The position numbers and the translations under genes are program-made. 64,000 bases of DNA, taken from positions 4,504,001-4,568,000 of the forward strand of contig OY754466.1 of NCBI GenBank assembly GCA_963575645.1. The letters run 5' to 3'. The notes under the pieces were generated by a model, which was not told the origin of the DNA, made no database searches, and was given only the letters and a program-made list of their open reading frames with translations. Every line of letters begins with the position of its first letter. Position 1 is the first letter of the stretch. Shown here piece after piece: positions 11,300 through 21,890 of the stretch. The DNA is from Xanthostigma xanthostigma. Taxonomy: Eukaryota > Arthropoda > Insecta > Raphidioptera > Raphidiidae.

Positions 11300-12392
11300 A
11301 TGTAATGTTCTTTCATTTAAATAATATAATTTAGTAGTTATATTTAATTTGAAATAATTAATCTTTACTCGATGAAACACAGAACATTATTATTATAAAT
11401 TTTTACATTGCATTTGTACAAAAAATATTCTTAAAGTATTAGATAACTAATAATTACATAATTATTGTAGGGCTGTACAATTCAATACAGACCTCCCTTT
11501 TAAAATAAAAGTATTCTGAAAATAAACTAACTATTTTTTTAAATATAATTCTTTAAGTGTAGACAAGTCGATCAGGTTTTTTAATAATTCTTTTTGGTCT
11601 TGTCTTCTCTGCATTCTCTTATTATTATTATTAATCACAACATTTTTAATTTTTTCAAATGTGGCTTGACAGTCATTATCCCAGAACTACATCTTTTTTA
11701 ACAACTTAAATAAAGGACTTATTGTAGTACGAGCACCAAGGCAATTTTAAATAAAAGGCTAGATATTTTTTTTATATGAAGTTGGACTAAGTCTAAACCA
11801 ATTCTGAAAAATTTAGGGGGGTTGCCCGATTATTTAAATAAATAAATGATTTCAAAAGTAGGCATATTTAACATTGGCTTTATGGTAAAACGGTAGATGG
11901 ATGATATGTTTTCATTGATTACTCCAAAACTAGTCGGTGGAAATTAAAAAAAAAAACTATTTAAATTAAAGTTAAAACCTTAATAAATTATTGAAAACAA
12001 AAAAAACCCGTTGTGCCCGACTAATTAAAAAGATATTTACTTAAAAAGATTAAATATCTTTTTAATTAGTCGGGCACAACGGGTTTTTTTTCGTTTTCAA
12101 TAATTTATTAAGGTTTTAACTTTAATTTAAATAGTTTTTTTTACAGCGATTTTATTATGAAAAAATAATTCAGGAATTAATTTTAATTTGAAAATGAAGT
12201 TTTATCCTCGTCGCCACTGGAATGTCCTTTTTTTTAAATAATATAATTAAGTAGGTATTTAATTTGTAATAATTAATCTTTAATCGATGAAACTTAGAAC
12301 ATTATTATCATAAATTTTTACATTGCAATTGTACAAAAAATATTCTTAAAGTATTAGGTAACTAATAATTGCATAAATGTAGAGCTGTACAA
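11300..12392. repeat. Direct repeats flanking a hairpin
   Basis: About 180 bases at 11300-11486 recur directly at 12215-12392 (offset near 915; shared anchors AATAATTAATCTTTA and TTTTTACATTGCA). The interval holds no ORF but contains the hairpin at 11946-12142. It could be a segmental duplication or a degenerate LTR-like pair; no reverse transcriptase is present. Confidence 0.6.
11946..12142. repeat. Long near-perfect hairpin
   Basis: Arms of about 90 bases meet around 12040-12055. The arms share GTTGTGCCCGACTAATTAAA and its complement, then AAAACCTTAATAAATTATTG. High arm identity suggests a recent fold-back MITE or an inverted duplication. No coding capacity. Confidence 0.75.
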
Positions 12393-12834
12393 TTTAGTAA
12401 ATCACAAGTTATTTTATAGGCATGAGAAGAAGTACTTTATAAAGGAGAGTGTAAAAAATATAATCTAATATTTTTGTTGACTGTTTGTGAGACGATATTA
12501 AAACAAATATATTTTTACCATGTCCACCTTTCATATTGGAAAAGTGACAGGTAAAGTTCCGAAATATAATCTATGCAAATTATTTAATACGAAAATTACT
12601 TATACTAACCAGGTAATATTTACACAATAGCTAGGTGTATTATTAAAATAACTTGTCCAGTTTTTCTAAAATTTTTGCATTTACTTAACTGGGTATCTAT
12701 ATATTATATTTTAGTGTGGTTTGTGAGTTCAACGTTTAAATAAGTGATAGATTAAAATAAATCGACTTTAATCTGATTAAGATTAATTAATACAAATAAA
12801 TTATCATTTTATTAAGTGACAAACTATTTTTTAA

Positions 12835-13749
12835 AATAGTGTTTTTGCAAATAAACAAATTCAAGCGAAACAAATAGAAAACATTTTAGAAGATAACCTA
12901 CAAACAATGGGTGTAGATTACAAAGTATCACCCTTATCATTTTTAACGCGAACTGTGATTGTTGCGAATTTGATGAGCGCCTATCTATTTAAAAATAAAT
13001 GTGGCATCAGGGAACTGGTCATAAAACAGATTAAGAAATTACAGTTACCTGAATTGCTTCATCAAGACTTAATTTTATCGGCAACAGTTATGTGCAAAGA
13101 TTATGCAAGATTCATGATCGATTATCATGATCCAGATTTATACGCATCTTTTTATTATTCCTTATACTGGAAAAGTAACGGAGAAATCGACCTCGAAAAA
13201 ACTATAGAGGCAATATTTTCAAAAAAAGGACCGTTTGATGAGGACAGCATCATTTTTCAAACGAGATATTTATATGCTCCTGACGTTTCTGAATTGGAGG
13301 AATCGCATCCTCTAGAATATGAGAGAATTACTACCGCGAAAACTCGCAACACTGTTGAAACGGCAGACATAATGATCAGAGAAATAATGAGAACCGGAAA
13401 CGCTACTAATTTCGAATATTTTTTCAATACACTCGATTGTGATCAAAAGAACAGGGTTTTAAATACAATTATTCATCTGGAACACCTGCTGAAATTTGAC
13501 TTTCATTTTTATTACAGCCCCCGAATTCATGTTTTGTTAGTCAGATATTGTAGTATGTCACAAATTGAGGATGTCATCAAGAACTCAAAACACAGTTTCA
13601 ATATTCTATGGGCTACTCTAACCAGTAGTTCTATTTTGCATCTTTTTCCAACTATTTTAAAAATGGTGCTAGACAATAACACTTTAAAAGGACACGAACT
13701 GAAAAAGTTAAATCGTTTAAGAAAGAGATTAATTAAGAAAGGTTTTTAA
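12835..13749 (+). CDS. Uncharacterised protein, probable last exon
   Basis: The ATG at 12907 opens 280 codons to a TAA at 13747-13749. I do not recognise the family. The product looks soluble and mostly helical, with no signal peptide, membrane segment, zinc motif or transposase/RT signature, and is rich in Leu, Ile, Lys and Tyr. It reads as genuine coding sequence, with long Leu/Ile-spaced helices such as EHLLKFDFHFYY and basic RLRKRLIKKGF at the end. The frame is open upstream to a stop at 12832-12834 and stays protein-like there (QIQAKQIENILEDNLQT). A pyrimidine tract followed by AG at 12838-12839 could be a 3' splice site. I therefore infer a terminal exon of a longer gene rather than an intronless gene. 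AATAAA follows at 13815. Its last codons seed the downstream tandem array. It could be a decayed repeat-family protein. Confidence 0.6.
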   Translation, partial: NSVFANKQIQAKQIENILEDNLQTMGVDYKVSPLSFLTRTVIVANLMSAYLFKNKCGIRELVIKQIKKLQLPELLHQDLILSATVMCKDYARFMIDYHDPDLYASFYYSLYWKSNGEIDLEKTIEAIFSKKGPFDEDSIIFQTRYLYAPDVSELEESHPLEYERITTAKTRNTVETADIMIREIMRTGNATNFEYFFNTLDCDQKNRVLNTIIHLEHLLKFDFHFYYSPRIHVLLVRYCSMSQIEDVIKNSKHSFNILWATLTSSSILHLFPTILKMVLDNNTLKGHELKKLNRLRKRLIKKGF

Positions 13750-14241
13750 TAATTTATATTTGGTTTTTATTTTCTAATAATCTTTATTGAATGATTGTAG
13801 ACGTTATAATGATCAATAAATCTTAATTTAAATATTTCTATCTTTTGTCTTAACAGATTAATTAAAAAAGGTTTTTAATAATATCTATTTGGTTTTTATT
13901 TTCTAATAATCTTTATTGAATGATTGTAGACGTTATAATGATCAATAAATCTTAATTTAAATATTTCTATCTTTTGTCTTAACAGATTAATTAAGAAAGG
14001 TTTTTAATAATTTATATTTGGTTTTTATTTTCTAATAATCTTTATTGAATGATTGTAGACGTTATAATGATCAATAAATCTTAATTTAAATATTTCTATC
14101 TTTTATGTTAACAGATTAATTAAAAAAGGTTTTTAATAATTTCTATTTGGTTTTTATTTTCAAATAATTTTTATTGAATTATTGTAGACGTCATTAAGAT
14201 CAATAAAAATCTTAACTTAAATATTTCAATCTTTTATTTTA
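13726..14241 (+). repeat. Tandem array of gene 3' end, 4 x 129 bp
   Basis: Four units start at 13726, 13855, 13984 and 14113, each with AGATTAATTAA...GGTTTTTAATAA. All four keep the reading LIKKGF-stop of the upstream ORF and an AATAAA signal (13815, 13944, 14073, 14202). Units 2-4 are preceded by a pyrimidine-rich tract ending in AACAG (TTTTGTCTTAACAG or close variants), which resembles a 3' splice site. Units 1-3 are nearly identical and unit 4 is more diverged. Confidence 0.85.
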
Positions 14242-15639
14242 AGGACGTAGTCCTATGTTCAAGCTCGTTTTCAACCCTTTTTTCAGAATTTTTTTTTAAT
14301 AACAAAATAATGTACAATCATTTCAATTTTATTACATGTTATTACTGACATCTTAAGCTAAAAAAAAATAATTTTTTTTTTGCTTAATTTTACGCCATTT
14401 TATAATTGTTTTTTTAACCTAAAGTAGACAACTTTAAACGGAGGTAGGTGGGTAGCGCGGATGATAACGTCACTTGGAGTCATCTGAATTATAAAAATTA
14501 AATTGGTTATTGTTTCGTAGGCTTGTGGCTCTATCCCGTACTAGAAATAAACATATTTATTGATAAAACAAAATGGCGGGTTAAAAAAAAACAACGTGAT
14601 TTTGTCGTTTAAAATCGGTTAAAAAAATAGAAATAATTTTTATAATTAAGTAATTCTAGTACCGGACGGAGCTATTGTTGTGTAGAATACCCTGTGCAAA
14701 ATTGAAAGCAATCGGTTATATACAATTGTTTCAATCACCCGCGCCGCTCACAAAAACGTAGTTTTGAGAAAAACGCGTTAAAAGTTTTGATTTCAGATTT
14801 CTTACAAAAAAATAAAAATGAATATTTTTTACTAATCAGCTATGCCTGGTGTATAGTAAACCTTCCGTTTCTTCAAAGGCATCGTTTTCTGCTAATTTTT
14901 TTGCTCTACTCTGCGAGAGTATAAGGGTAACGTGATAAAAATTTAGAGGTAAGAGCAGGTAAGTGTAAGAGTCTTACCGTAAGACCGTTGCTGTTCTCGA
15001 CTATATGATATACCTTTGTAAATATTTAATATTTGGTCTAAAATTTTTAAATTAAATTTAATGTAGAAAAATAAATTCGATTTTCCGAAATCCGAACACC
15101 AGACTACGTCCTTCAGTAATGAAGGTTTTAGGCTTTGAGGGGAAGGGAATTCAAAACAATTTTAAAAGACAGAGGTTTTTAACTTATCGAGGTTCTACTG
15201 TATTGTCATTTTCTCTGTAGTGTAGGGAAAAAATTATATTCGAAAAAGGGTGTATAACCTCGACGGCCGATAAAAATAAATTTACCGCTTCTGTATTTTT
15301 TACCTGCCGTTTTAAAATTCCCACAGAAGTTTTCATATACCTAGAGTCATTCGTCAAAATTATACGCATGCCCTGTCGTAGAGTAACTCTATCTTTCTCA
15401 TATTTATGTCCCTCAATACCGCTATCCGGTTTGCAGTTTCAAATTTTATCTTCAAGATTGCCTCGGTTTCCGTATTTTGAGTGGTTATAAACCTCTCGAT
15501 TCTTGTGTAAGATTGGTATTTTATAAATATGGCGACCGAAAAAACAAATGTTGAGTTTTAAGACGCCCGTCCAAAAGTAATATGCCGCGGCGACGAGACG
15601 GTTATAAAACGCAAAATGATAATTTTTTTGTCCCTTTTA
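14242..15639. other. No supported gene
   Basis: Long A/T-rich stretch with isolated short ORFs (for example the 61-codon minus-strand frame at 15184-15369) that carry no motif. No terminal repeats found by eye. Confidence 0.4.
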
Positions 15640-15925
15640 CAATTCCAACACAACAAGTGGGGAATGGTACTAGTTGCGTTGGAATGGTATCAATTTGGGT
15701 CAAAATTCACTTTTCAAAATTTTACAATATTTTTTCGTTTTGAGGCACCCCGAATTCAAAAAAACATATTTTTGGAAAATATCTGTGCGTCTGTTTGTCT
15801 GTGAGCACGATACAGGTCAAAAGGATGAATGGATTGAAACGAAATTTTGGGAGGATGTTTGATACGCAAATATGAAGAGCCCTATTATTTTTGGGAGAAA
15901 TCTGCGCACGGGCAACCTTTTTTTT
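15640..15925 (+). repeat. Dispersed repeat, paired with 63533-63830
   Basis: Shares AAGTGGGGAATGGTACTAG, a GAGGCACCCCGAAT-type block and ACGATACAGGTCAAA with 63533-63830 in the same orientation. Overlapping short ORFs look spurious. Class unknown. Confidence 0.65.
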
Positions 15926-16493
15926 TTAATAATAATGGTATATACTTTTCGGTTTGTTATTCTATTATATTTTTTCAAGAAAGTTTTGTAAATAATTTTT
16001 TTTAAACTTTATAATTTAGTAAATCAGCTGTATTTTGTTCTGTAGATCTGTTAGAATAAATTAGTTAAACATTTTTTGGTTAATTTTTACGCGACATGGA
16101 ACATATTATGTATGGTTACCATGCCATATTTAATACTAGCTATTACCCGCGTCACTTCATTGATATCAGATATTTTATTTTCTTTATTATACTACCTATA
16201 TCATGTGTCAATATTTTTAAAGTTTGAATGGTCCCGTCGCCCAATTGGCTGAAATTTTTTTCCTAAAATGTGACGAAATAGTCAAGCTAGAAATTAAAAT
16301 AGTCGAGACAGTGTAGTTCAAGAAATTTTACTTCAAAAATTCTTTGCAACTATTCAAAGACAATTTTCATCGTTTCAACTGAATTTTGTCGATAAAACTA
16401 TTTCTTCTCAGTGTATAGGAGCCCCCTCCAAAGTTCTTGATCTGGGGGTCCTCTTCACGAAGTATTAATCGGGCTATTTATATTAAATAAATA

Positions 16494-17087
16494 CTAGAGT
16501 GACCTGAGCGAATTATTCGCACTAAATAAGTATAATAAAAATCAGTTTAGAAAATTATTTTTTAAATATGATTGCAGGTATTCAATTCGTTTCTAATTTT
16601 GCACACTGCTTATAACGTTCTTCTTTTTGTTGTATTACAATATGTAGCTCAGATGACAGATCGAAGAAATATTTTACCAAAATTGTCATATAGAGGCGCA
16701 AGTAGCAAAAGCGTTGAGCTAAGCCGTCAGATGGCATCATGCAGCATTGCTGTGACGTTGTTCAGCGTTGCTCGCTGTTTCAAAATTAAAGCCGTCAGAT
16801 GGCAGTATGCCGTATTGTGTCTGTTGTATTACAATATGAAGGTCAGATGACAGATCGAATTGTTGACGTTGTTTCAAAATTAAAGCCGTCAGATGGCAGA
16901 CGCTGTTCAGCGTTGCTGTTAATTAATAAATTTACAAAAACAAAAGCAATAATACATTTTTTAGTTGTCGATGTCAGTAGAGCAAGCAATTATCTGTAAA
17001 ATGATATATAATTTATGTGGAGAAATTGTGAGGTTTTTTCTAAAAAGGGAGGCAAACATCTTAACCTTAGCGTATTAATATATATGA
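16494..17087 (-). mobile_element. Non-autonomous Helitron, copy 2
   Basis: Minus-strand element beginning TCATATATATTAATACG and ending hairpin, AGGTCACT, CTAG, between A and T. The hairpin stem and the three GCCGTCAGATGGC units are kept. The hairpin neighbourhood has one change (CTGAGCG for CTGTGCG). Confidence 0.87.
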
Positions 17088-17627
17088 TGACTTGAAAAAA
17101 CATTAAAATTTTGATAGAGTTTAAATCTTCTACTTTTATTACGCAAACAGAAAAACAACCGATACCCAATATTAATAGAAATCATGTCAACACGGCGTAT
17201 CGAAAACCGTTCTCTATTCTGACACGTTTTTTATTTTTGGAACATTCAAACAAACCCCGAGAACGTAACATATAGTCATATAAAACGTTTTTTACGATAC
17301 AAAATGGGCAGCTAGGCGCATCCTTTGCTTTAAGTACAACCTATATCGGCACATATAAAGGATCGTAGACGGTAGTACTCGTCGATACATGCAGGTAGGT
17401 ATCTGCTATACCGACCGAGGTCGATTGTAGCTCCGTACCTTGGCCAACCGACATACATGTGTTATTTTGGAGGTTATGTATATCTTTCATCTATTATTCA
17501 CTACTGCATCCTGTCGAACATCGGACTCACACCGACGTACTGACCGGCCCAACTAGCAAATTATGACTATATTCTGCGCTTTAACACTGCAAGCTACAAT
17601 ACAAAAATAAGAAACTTTAGGTATGAA
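17088..17627. other. No gene; apparently unique sequence
   Basis: Slightly less A/T-rich than its surroundings and not obviously repeated elsewhere in the window. No ORF with motifs, but exons under about 100 bases could be missed. Confidence 0.35.
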
Positions 17628-17915
17628 CAGGAATCAGTATCTTGTCACGTGGGCGACTTGAACAAACGCCAACAGACAAACAATGTGCCATAGTGTGTGG
17701 TCTGTTCAGAGACAATAAACGTGCATTTTTGTTACCGTTCTATCACTACGCGCGCACCGAATCTACCTGGAGAGCAAGTTTGTAAAGACGTCTCGTGTGA
17801 AGCGAGCACATAATAGCAATTGAGAAAACCAGTGCTAAAAAAATAGTCGTGAAATCTAGCAAGGAATCTAGTGGCAAATCCAGCCTCGTGTACAGTGGAC
17901 TTTATCGAAGAATCT
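17628..17915 (+). repeat. Dispersed repeat, GTCACGTGGGCGAC family
   Basis: Shares ordered blocks (GTCACGTGGGCGAC, GCGCGCACC, GAAGCGAGCACATAA, CCAGCCTCGTGTACAG) with 33372-33645. Partial copies lie at 19843-19968, 29813-30052 and 62582-62712, some inverted. Non-coding, more GC-rich than average. Probably a decayed DNA-transposon MITE, but ends are not clear. Confidence 0.65.
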
Positions 17916-18336
17916 CGTTAGAGATTCTTTTCTGTGCTAAATGCCGACGTATCTCTAACGTATTCTTATACATTGATTTTGCCTGGTTATTATATACATT
18001 ATTCTATTCTGTACGGTCAAGGTAAGAATTTACAGTGCTGTTAATTTTTTGTCACTTTCTAACAAATTGAACATTACATAGGCTAGAATGAGACAGAAAT
18101 TTAACAAAGCTGTGTACACACGTTACAGAATCATAACATAAAATCCATTCTGTCAAAACTTTTAAATATTCATGCATAAATAAAGTTTGAAATGATAGTT
18201 TTGATTTGTTTGATTGAAGTAGATTCGATTTATAAATAAATAACAGGATTTTGTTTTCGTGTTTCTAAAAATACAAAAACAGCATTAATGTTGAATTAGC
18301 TAGCTGAGAACCAATATTATTTACAGTGTTTATAGT

Positions 18337-19291
18337 ACAAGATCTCGATTTGGTTCGATCTTCACCTATCCAGTTTTCTAATGAAATTTGAATTTTGGTA
18401 ATATAATGTATTAATAAAGAAAAATTGATTTGGTTGCCATCCAACTTCCTGGCACGGCTATTTTTAATAAAAAAAAAATTGGTTGTCTGTAAAGTCGGTT
18501 TACGGACGATAGTTTTACGTGATAACGTATTCCGTAATACATAACCTAAATTTATATAATAATTATAATAATTCGAATCTATGATATTGCATCTTTCGCT
18601 TCAAATTTAGGTTAATTTTATTTATTTAAATTACTCACCACCTATAATATAATTGTTTTTTTTTAACTTTCTTTCTTTCGTATTTATTTTAAGTCTCAAA
18701 GATTAGCTGTCATAATATTTTAAAAACAATTGTTTCACTGTTTATATAAAATTCCAAAACCTACTTACAATATTTAAGTATTTTCATAAGTCAAAAAATC
18801 AATTTTTTGACGTATGAAACGTCAAAAAATTGATTTTTATAATGATAAAATTTGTATGAAAACGATTTTTTCGAGAGATGAGACCTAGCTAAAACGATTT
18901 TTTGCCCCCCAAAATCCCTTTTCAGTAAATTTCATCCAAATCGTTAGGGCCGTTTTCGAGAAAAGCACATTTTGATTCCTGGGATAAAACCAGGTAGACA
19001 GGCATCTTCGAATTAGTATTTTGCAGTTCTAGGGTTTTCTATATTGTCATATATGAAAATGTAGATAAATTTATTGCGAACACGTGGAACTTATTATATT
19101 TAGGTAACCATTATAACGAACAACAAATATAATATTAAATTCTAAATAAATACAATAAAATTAAGAAGTTTATTTTTTTGTTAAAAATAGCTGTGCCAAG
19201 AAATTGAATGGCAACCAAATCAATTTTTCTTTATTATCAAATTTCATTAGAAAAATCGATGGATGAAGATCGAGCCAAATCAAGATTTTAG
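18337..19291. mobile_element. Fold-back element with nested repeat
   Basis: Inverted arms of about 120 bases: the left arm includes AGAAAAATTGATTTGGTTGCC and the right arm its complement, each with a CGATTTGG/TTGATTTGGCTC outer part. The centre is filled by the family also nested in the fold-back at 2697-3788. No transposase ORF. Confidence 0.7.
18480..18972 (-). repeat. Nested dispersed repeat, copy 2
   Basis: Inverse copy of 3010-3475 (GGTTGTCTGTAAAGTCGG to GAGAAAAGCAC). It contains a small perfect inverted repeat around TCAAAAAATCAATTTTTTGACG at about 18789-18842 that copy 1 has only in part. Confidence 0.7.
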
Positions 19292-19348
19292 ACTAATACG
19301 CAAATCTTAATTTCAGAATGACAATTAAGTGTCCTTAGTTTGTGCGTT

Positions 19349-19545
19349 CAGGGCCCGATCTAGGGTGGGGGGCAAACCGAGCAATTGCCCGGGGCGGCAA
19401 AATTGAGGGCGGCGCGGCGTCGGCGGCGAAAATTTGAAAGATGGTTGAACAAAAAAAAAATTACACCATCTATGGAACAACGCATGGGTAAAAGGCGGCA
19501 AATATTATTTTGCCCGGAGCGGCGAAATAGCTGGATCGGGCCCTG
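19349..19545. mobile_element. hAT-like MITE with perfect 8-bp TSD
   Basis: Ends CAGGGCCCGATCTAG and CTGGATCGGGCCCTG, with identical 8-bp flanks TGTGCGTT (19341-19348 and 19546-19553). The 8-bp duplication and CAGGG-type ends fit the hAT superfamily. The interior is GC-rich (GGCGGCGCGGCGTCGGCGG), and the 88-codon ORF across it is not credible. Confidence 0.88.
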
Positions 19546-19842
19546 TGTGCGTTACCGCAATCGAGTGACCTATGATCGAATAATAAAAGCGAGTGAGAGA
19601 GAGGGAAAACGAATTGACTGCACAATACAAAACAAAAGACAGTTAATTTAGAAGGTGCATTAGCGCAATGTTAAGAAGTTGTTATGGTAAACATATTAAA
19701 TATTCAAGTTGATGTCGTTGTGAACATTGTACAATTCCCTATTGGTGTCTTCCTCTACTCTACTGTGTGTTCGTGCGATTTCGCCTCTTGGATACACTGC
19801 CTAATCGCACACACCTGGCTGTCAATGTTTAATGTAAAATTT

Positions 19843-19968
19843 AAGTCCGCTGCACACGAGGCTAGATTTGCCGCTAGACTCCTTGCTAGATTTCACTACT
19901 AGTTTTCGAGTGCTGGTTTTCTTGATTGCTATTGTGTGGTCGCTTCACACGAGACGTCTTGTCTGTTA
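19843..19968 (-). repeat. GTCACGTGGGCGAC-family fragment
   Basis: Inverse match to the distal part of 17628-17915 (CTTGCTAGATTTCACTACTAG, GCTTCACACGAGACGTCTT). Closely similar to 62582-62712. Confidence 0.6.
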
Positions 19969-20006
19969 GGTCAGAAATATTTTTTTCCGTATTTAAAAAG
20001 AAAATA

Positions 20007-20294
20007 TTCAATAAATAAAATTATCGACCAATTTTTCAGACAATATATTAACAAAAAAATATATAATTAATACATTAACGTTTCAATCCGGATTTGGACC
20101 TTCTTCAGAACTGATCTAAAAAATATAAAACATAATTAATATTTAAATTCTAATTAGTTTTTTATAAGGTCCAAATCCGGATTGAAACGTTAATGTATTA
20201 ATTATATATTTTTTTGTTAATATATTGTCTGAAAAATTGGTCGATAATTTTATTTATTGAAGAGTTCTAATCAGACGTTAATCAAAGATTTGAT
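20007..20294 (+). mobile_element. PLE-type short hairpin element, copy 3
   Basis: Longest copy: arms of about 110 bases ending in the family tail CAGACGTTAATCAAAGATTTG, flanked by the 13-bp duplication TAAAAAGAAAATA (19994-20006 and 20295-20307). The left arm, read on the minus strand, carries CTGAAGAAGGTCC...GGATTGAAACGTTAATG, the same block found in the PLE relic at 29488-29527. Confidence 0.82.
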
Positions 20295-21118
20295 TAAAAA
20301 GAAAATAGCTACAATGTGACGTAGGATAAAAATTTTCAATTTTTTTTGTAGAAATGACAGCTGTCTCGTATTTTCATCGAAATTTTGTTTGAAAAATTTA
20401 TAACTTCTGAACACGGTACCCGATCAAAAAAAAATCCTGCGTCACATTGTAGATAATATTATAAAAAATAAGTGTTGTAAATTTTAATCAAATCGGTTGA
20501 GTAGATTTTGAGATATCGTGTACCTACACCATTTTGAAAAATGTAGTTTCGAGAAAAACGCAAAAGAAAAACAAACTATAACTAATATGAACTAGTTATT
20601 GTCATAAATTCGGTAATAGTTTGAATTTTGGAATAGTTAAACGTTTAAAATATTCTCACAGGTATAAACACGATTTTTTTTAAATCTCAAGGTGGCGTAA
20701 CCCCTTAATGTCTAATATCGCTTATTGATTTTTTCCGTAACAGTGTTAAAATTATCACGACTAGAAAAGTTTCAATAAAAATAAATATACCTACTAGTTT
20801 AAAAAAAACTAAAAAACACGTTTTATATCGAACTAAAAGTAAAAAATATTGAATAAAAAATACAAGTGTTATTGTGAAAAAAGCATGGGGCGCTTTGTTC
20901 CACATTTTCGTACATAGAGCGCCCCACGCTTTTTTCACAATAATAATTGTATTTTTTATTCATTATTGTTTTAAGCTTATTTTAAAAATATTATTTTTTT
21001 ACTTTTTAGTTCGATATAAAGCGTGTTTTTTAGTTTTTTTTTAAACTATATTTATTTTCCACTTTTTAGTTCGATTTATTGTCAAAAATTTGCCGAAAAA
21101 AAAAACATTTTTTATTTC

Positions 21119-21206
21119 GGCGTGGACGGGATTAGAACCCACGACCCGTGATTCCGAGAGTTGACGTCAGCGAAGACCCGTGCCTTAGACCGTACGGCTA
21201 GCCACT
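21119..21206 (-). ncRNA. tRNA-Leu-like block of composite repeat
   Basis: The minus strand has a box A-like TGGCTAGCCGTACGGTCTAAGG and a box B-like GGGTTCTAATCCC, with 3' CCACGCC. No complementary 5' acceptor strand is present, and copies recur inside the composite repeat, so this is a tRNA-derived promoter head and not a functional tRNA gene. Confidence 0.6.
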
Positions 21207-21279
21207 GTAGTTACAGTGCTGGCATATTATACTACAGTAATAAACCACTTGCTGTAGCCCAAACGAAAGTTACAAACAT

Positions 21280-21349
21280 ACATATATACATACATACATA
21301 CATACATACATACATACATACATACATACATACATACATACATACATAC
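21280..21349. repeat. (CATA)n microsatellite
   Basis: About 17 uninterrupted CATA units inside the composite repeat. In the sister copies only three or so units are left (near 44776 and 63000), so the tract has expanded here. Long ORFs on both strands are caused by the tract. Confidence 0.95.
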
Positions 21350-21890
21350 AAACTTACAAGTGAAGTTAATATAAAGCGTGTAAAAATCTTTCAATCCTAA
21401 TTCTCGCACAGATGTGATTGTGGTCTCTCTGGCATCGTTCCCTTGCAAAATGGGCCCGTACCGCTTTGGGCGCGAGAGCGATTGTTTTATGTCCGCCAAC
21501 AGGAAAGCATATAAACAGGTATAAACAGAACAAACGAACACAATGTGTATACATATTACATACGCGTCGTGTGTAAACAAAACGATAAAAAAAATCCTTG
21601 TCAGTATTACAATGGCAGTGATAAAAGCGTACAAAAAGGCCTTAGGGGCTGGCAACTTCATTTAGCCGCTATGTCTCATTCAATTTTACTACTATACTTT
21701 TTATTCCAGCCATTAACTCCTGAGCTCCTATACGCCGTATCAGCGACATATTGTGGCCGAGAAGTTATTATTTTTTTTTGAATTATTCATTTGATATAAA
21801 TAATAATTTTGTATAAGGTGGCGCACAAGTATAAAATTTAAAGAATTGGTAAATTAAAATACCAAACGAACACATTTTCATTCTGAAACA

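Larger units (their letters stand above)
20795..21380 (-). mobile_element. tRNA-like/palindrome composite, copy 1
   Basis: Read on the minus strand: ACACGCTTTATATTAACTTCACTTG, a TATG microsatellite, a tRNA-like block (21119-21206), CGGCAAATTTTTGACAATAAATCG, then a palindrome with the AGCGCCCCACGC arms. The same order is found at 44744-45274 and 62970-63527, so the parts move together. Probably a SINE-like or fold-back element of unknown class. Confidence 0.72.

Noticed and set aside
11300-12392. LTR retrotransposon
   Set aside because: No gag/pol, no primer-binding site or polypurine tract recognised.
13726-14241. CRISPR-like array or satellite
   Set aside because: Units are contiguous 129-mers without spacers, and the first unit overlaps the ORF end.
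16572-16850. 92-codon ORF MQVFNSFLILHTAYNVLL... also seen at 22127, 47992, 58198 and 59395
   Set aside because: Recurrent because it lies in the Helitron repeat. It often starts at a non-ATG codon, includes the GCCGTCAGATGGC units, and is truncated differently in each copy.
19385-19651. 88-codon Arg-rich ORF
   Set aside because: Runs through the GC-rich hAT MITE and past its end; composition artefact.
21227-21661. 144-codon minus-strand ORF with a YMYVCMYVCM tract
   Set aside because: Produced by the (CATA)n microsatellite inside the composite repeat; no domain.
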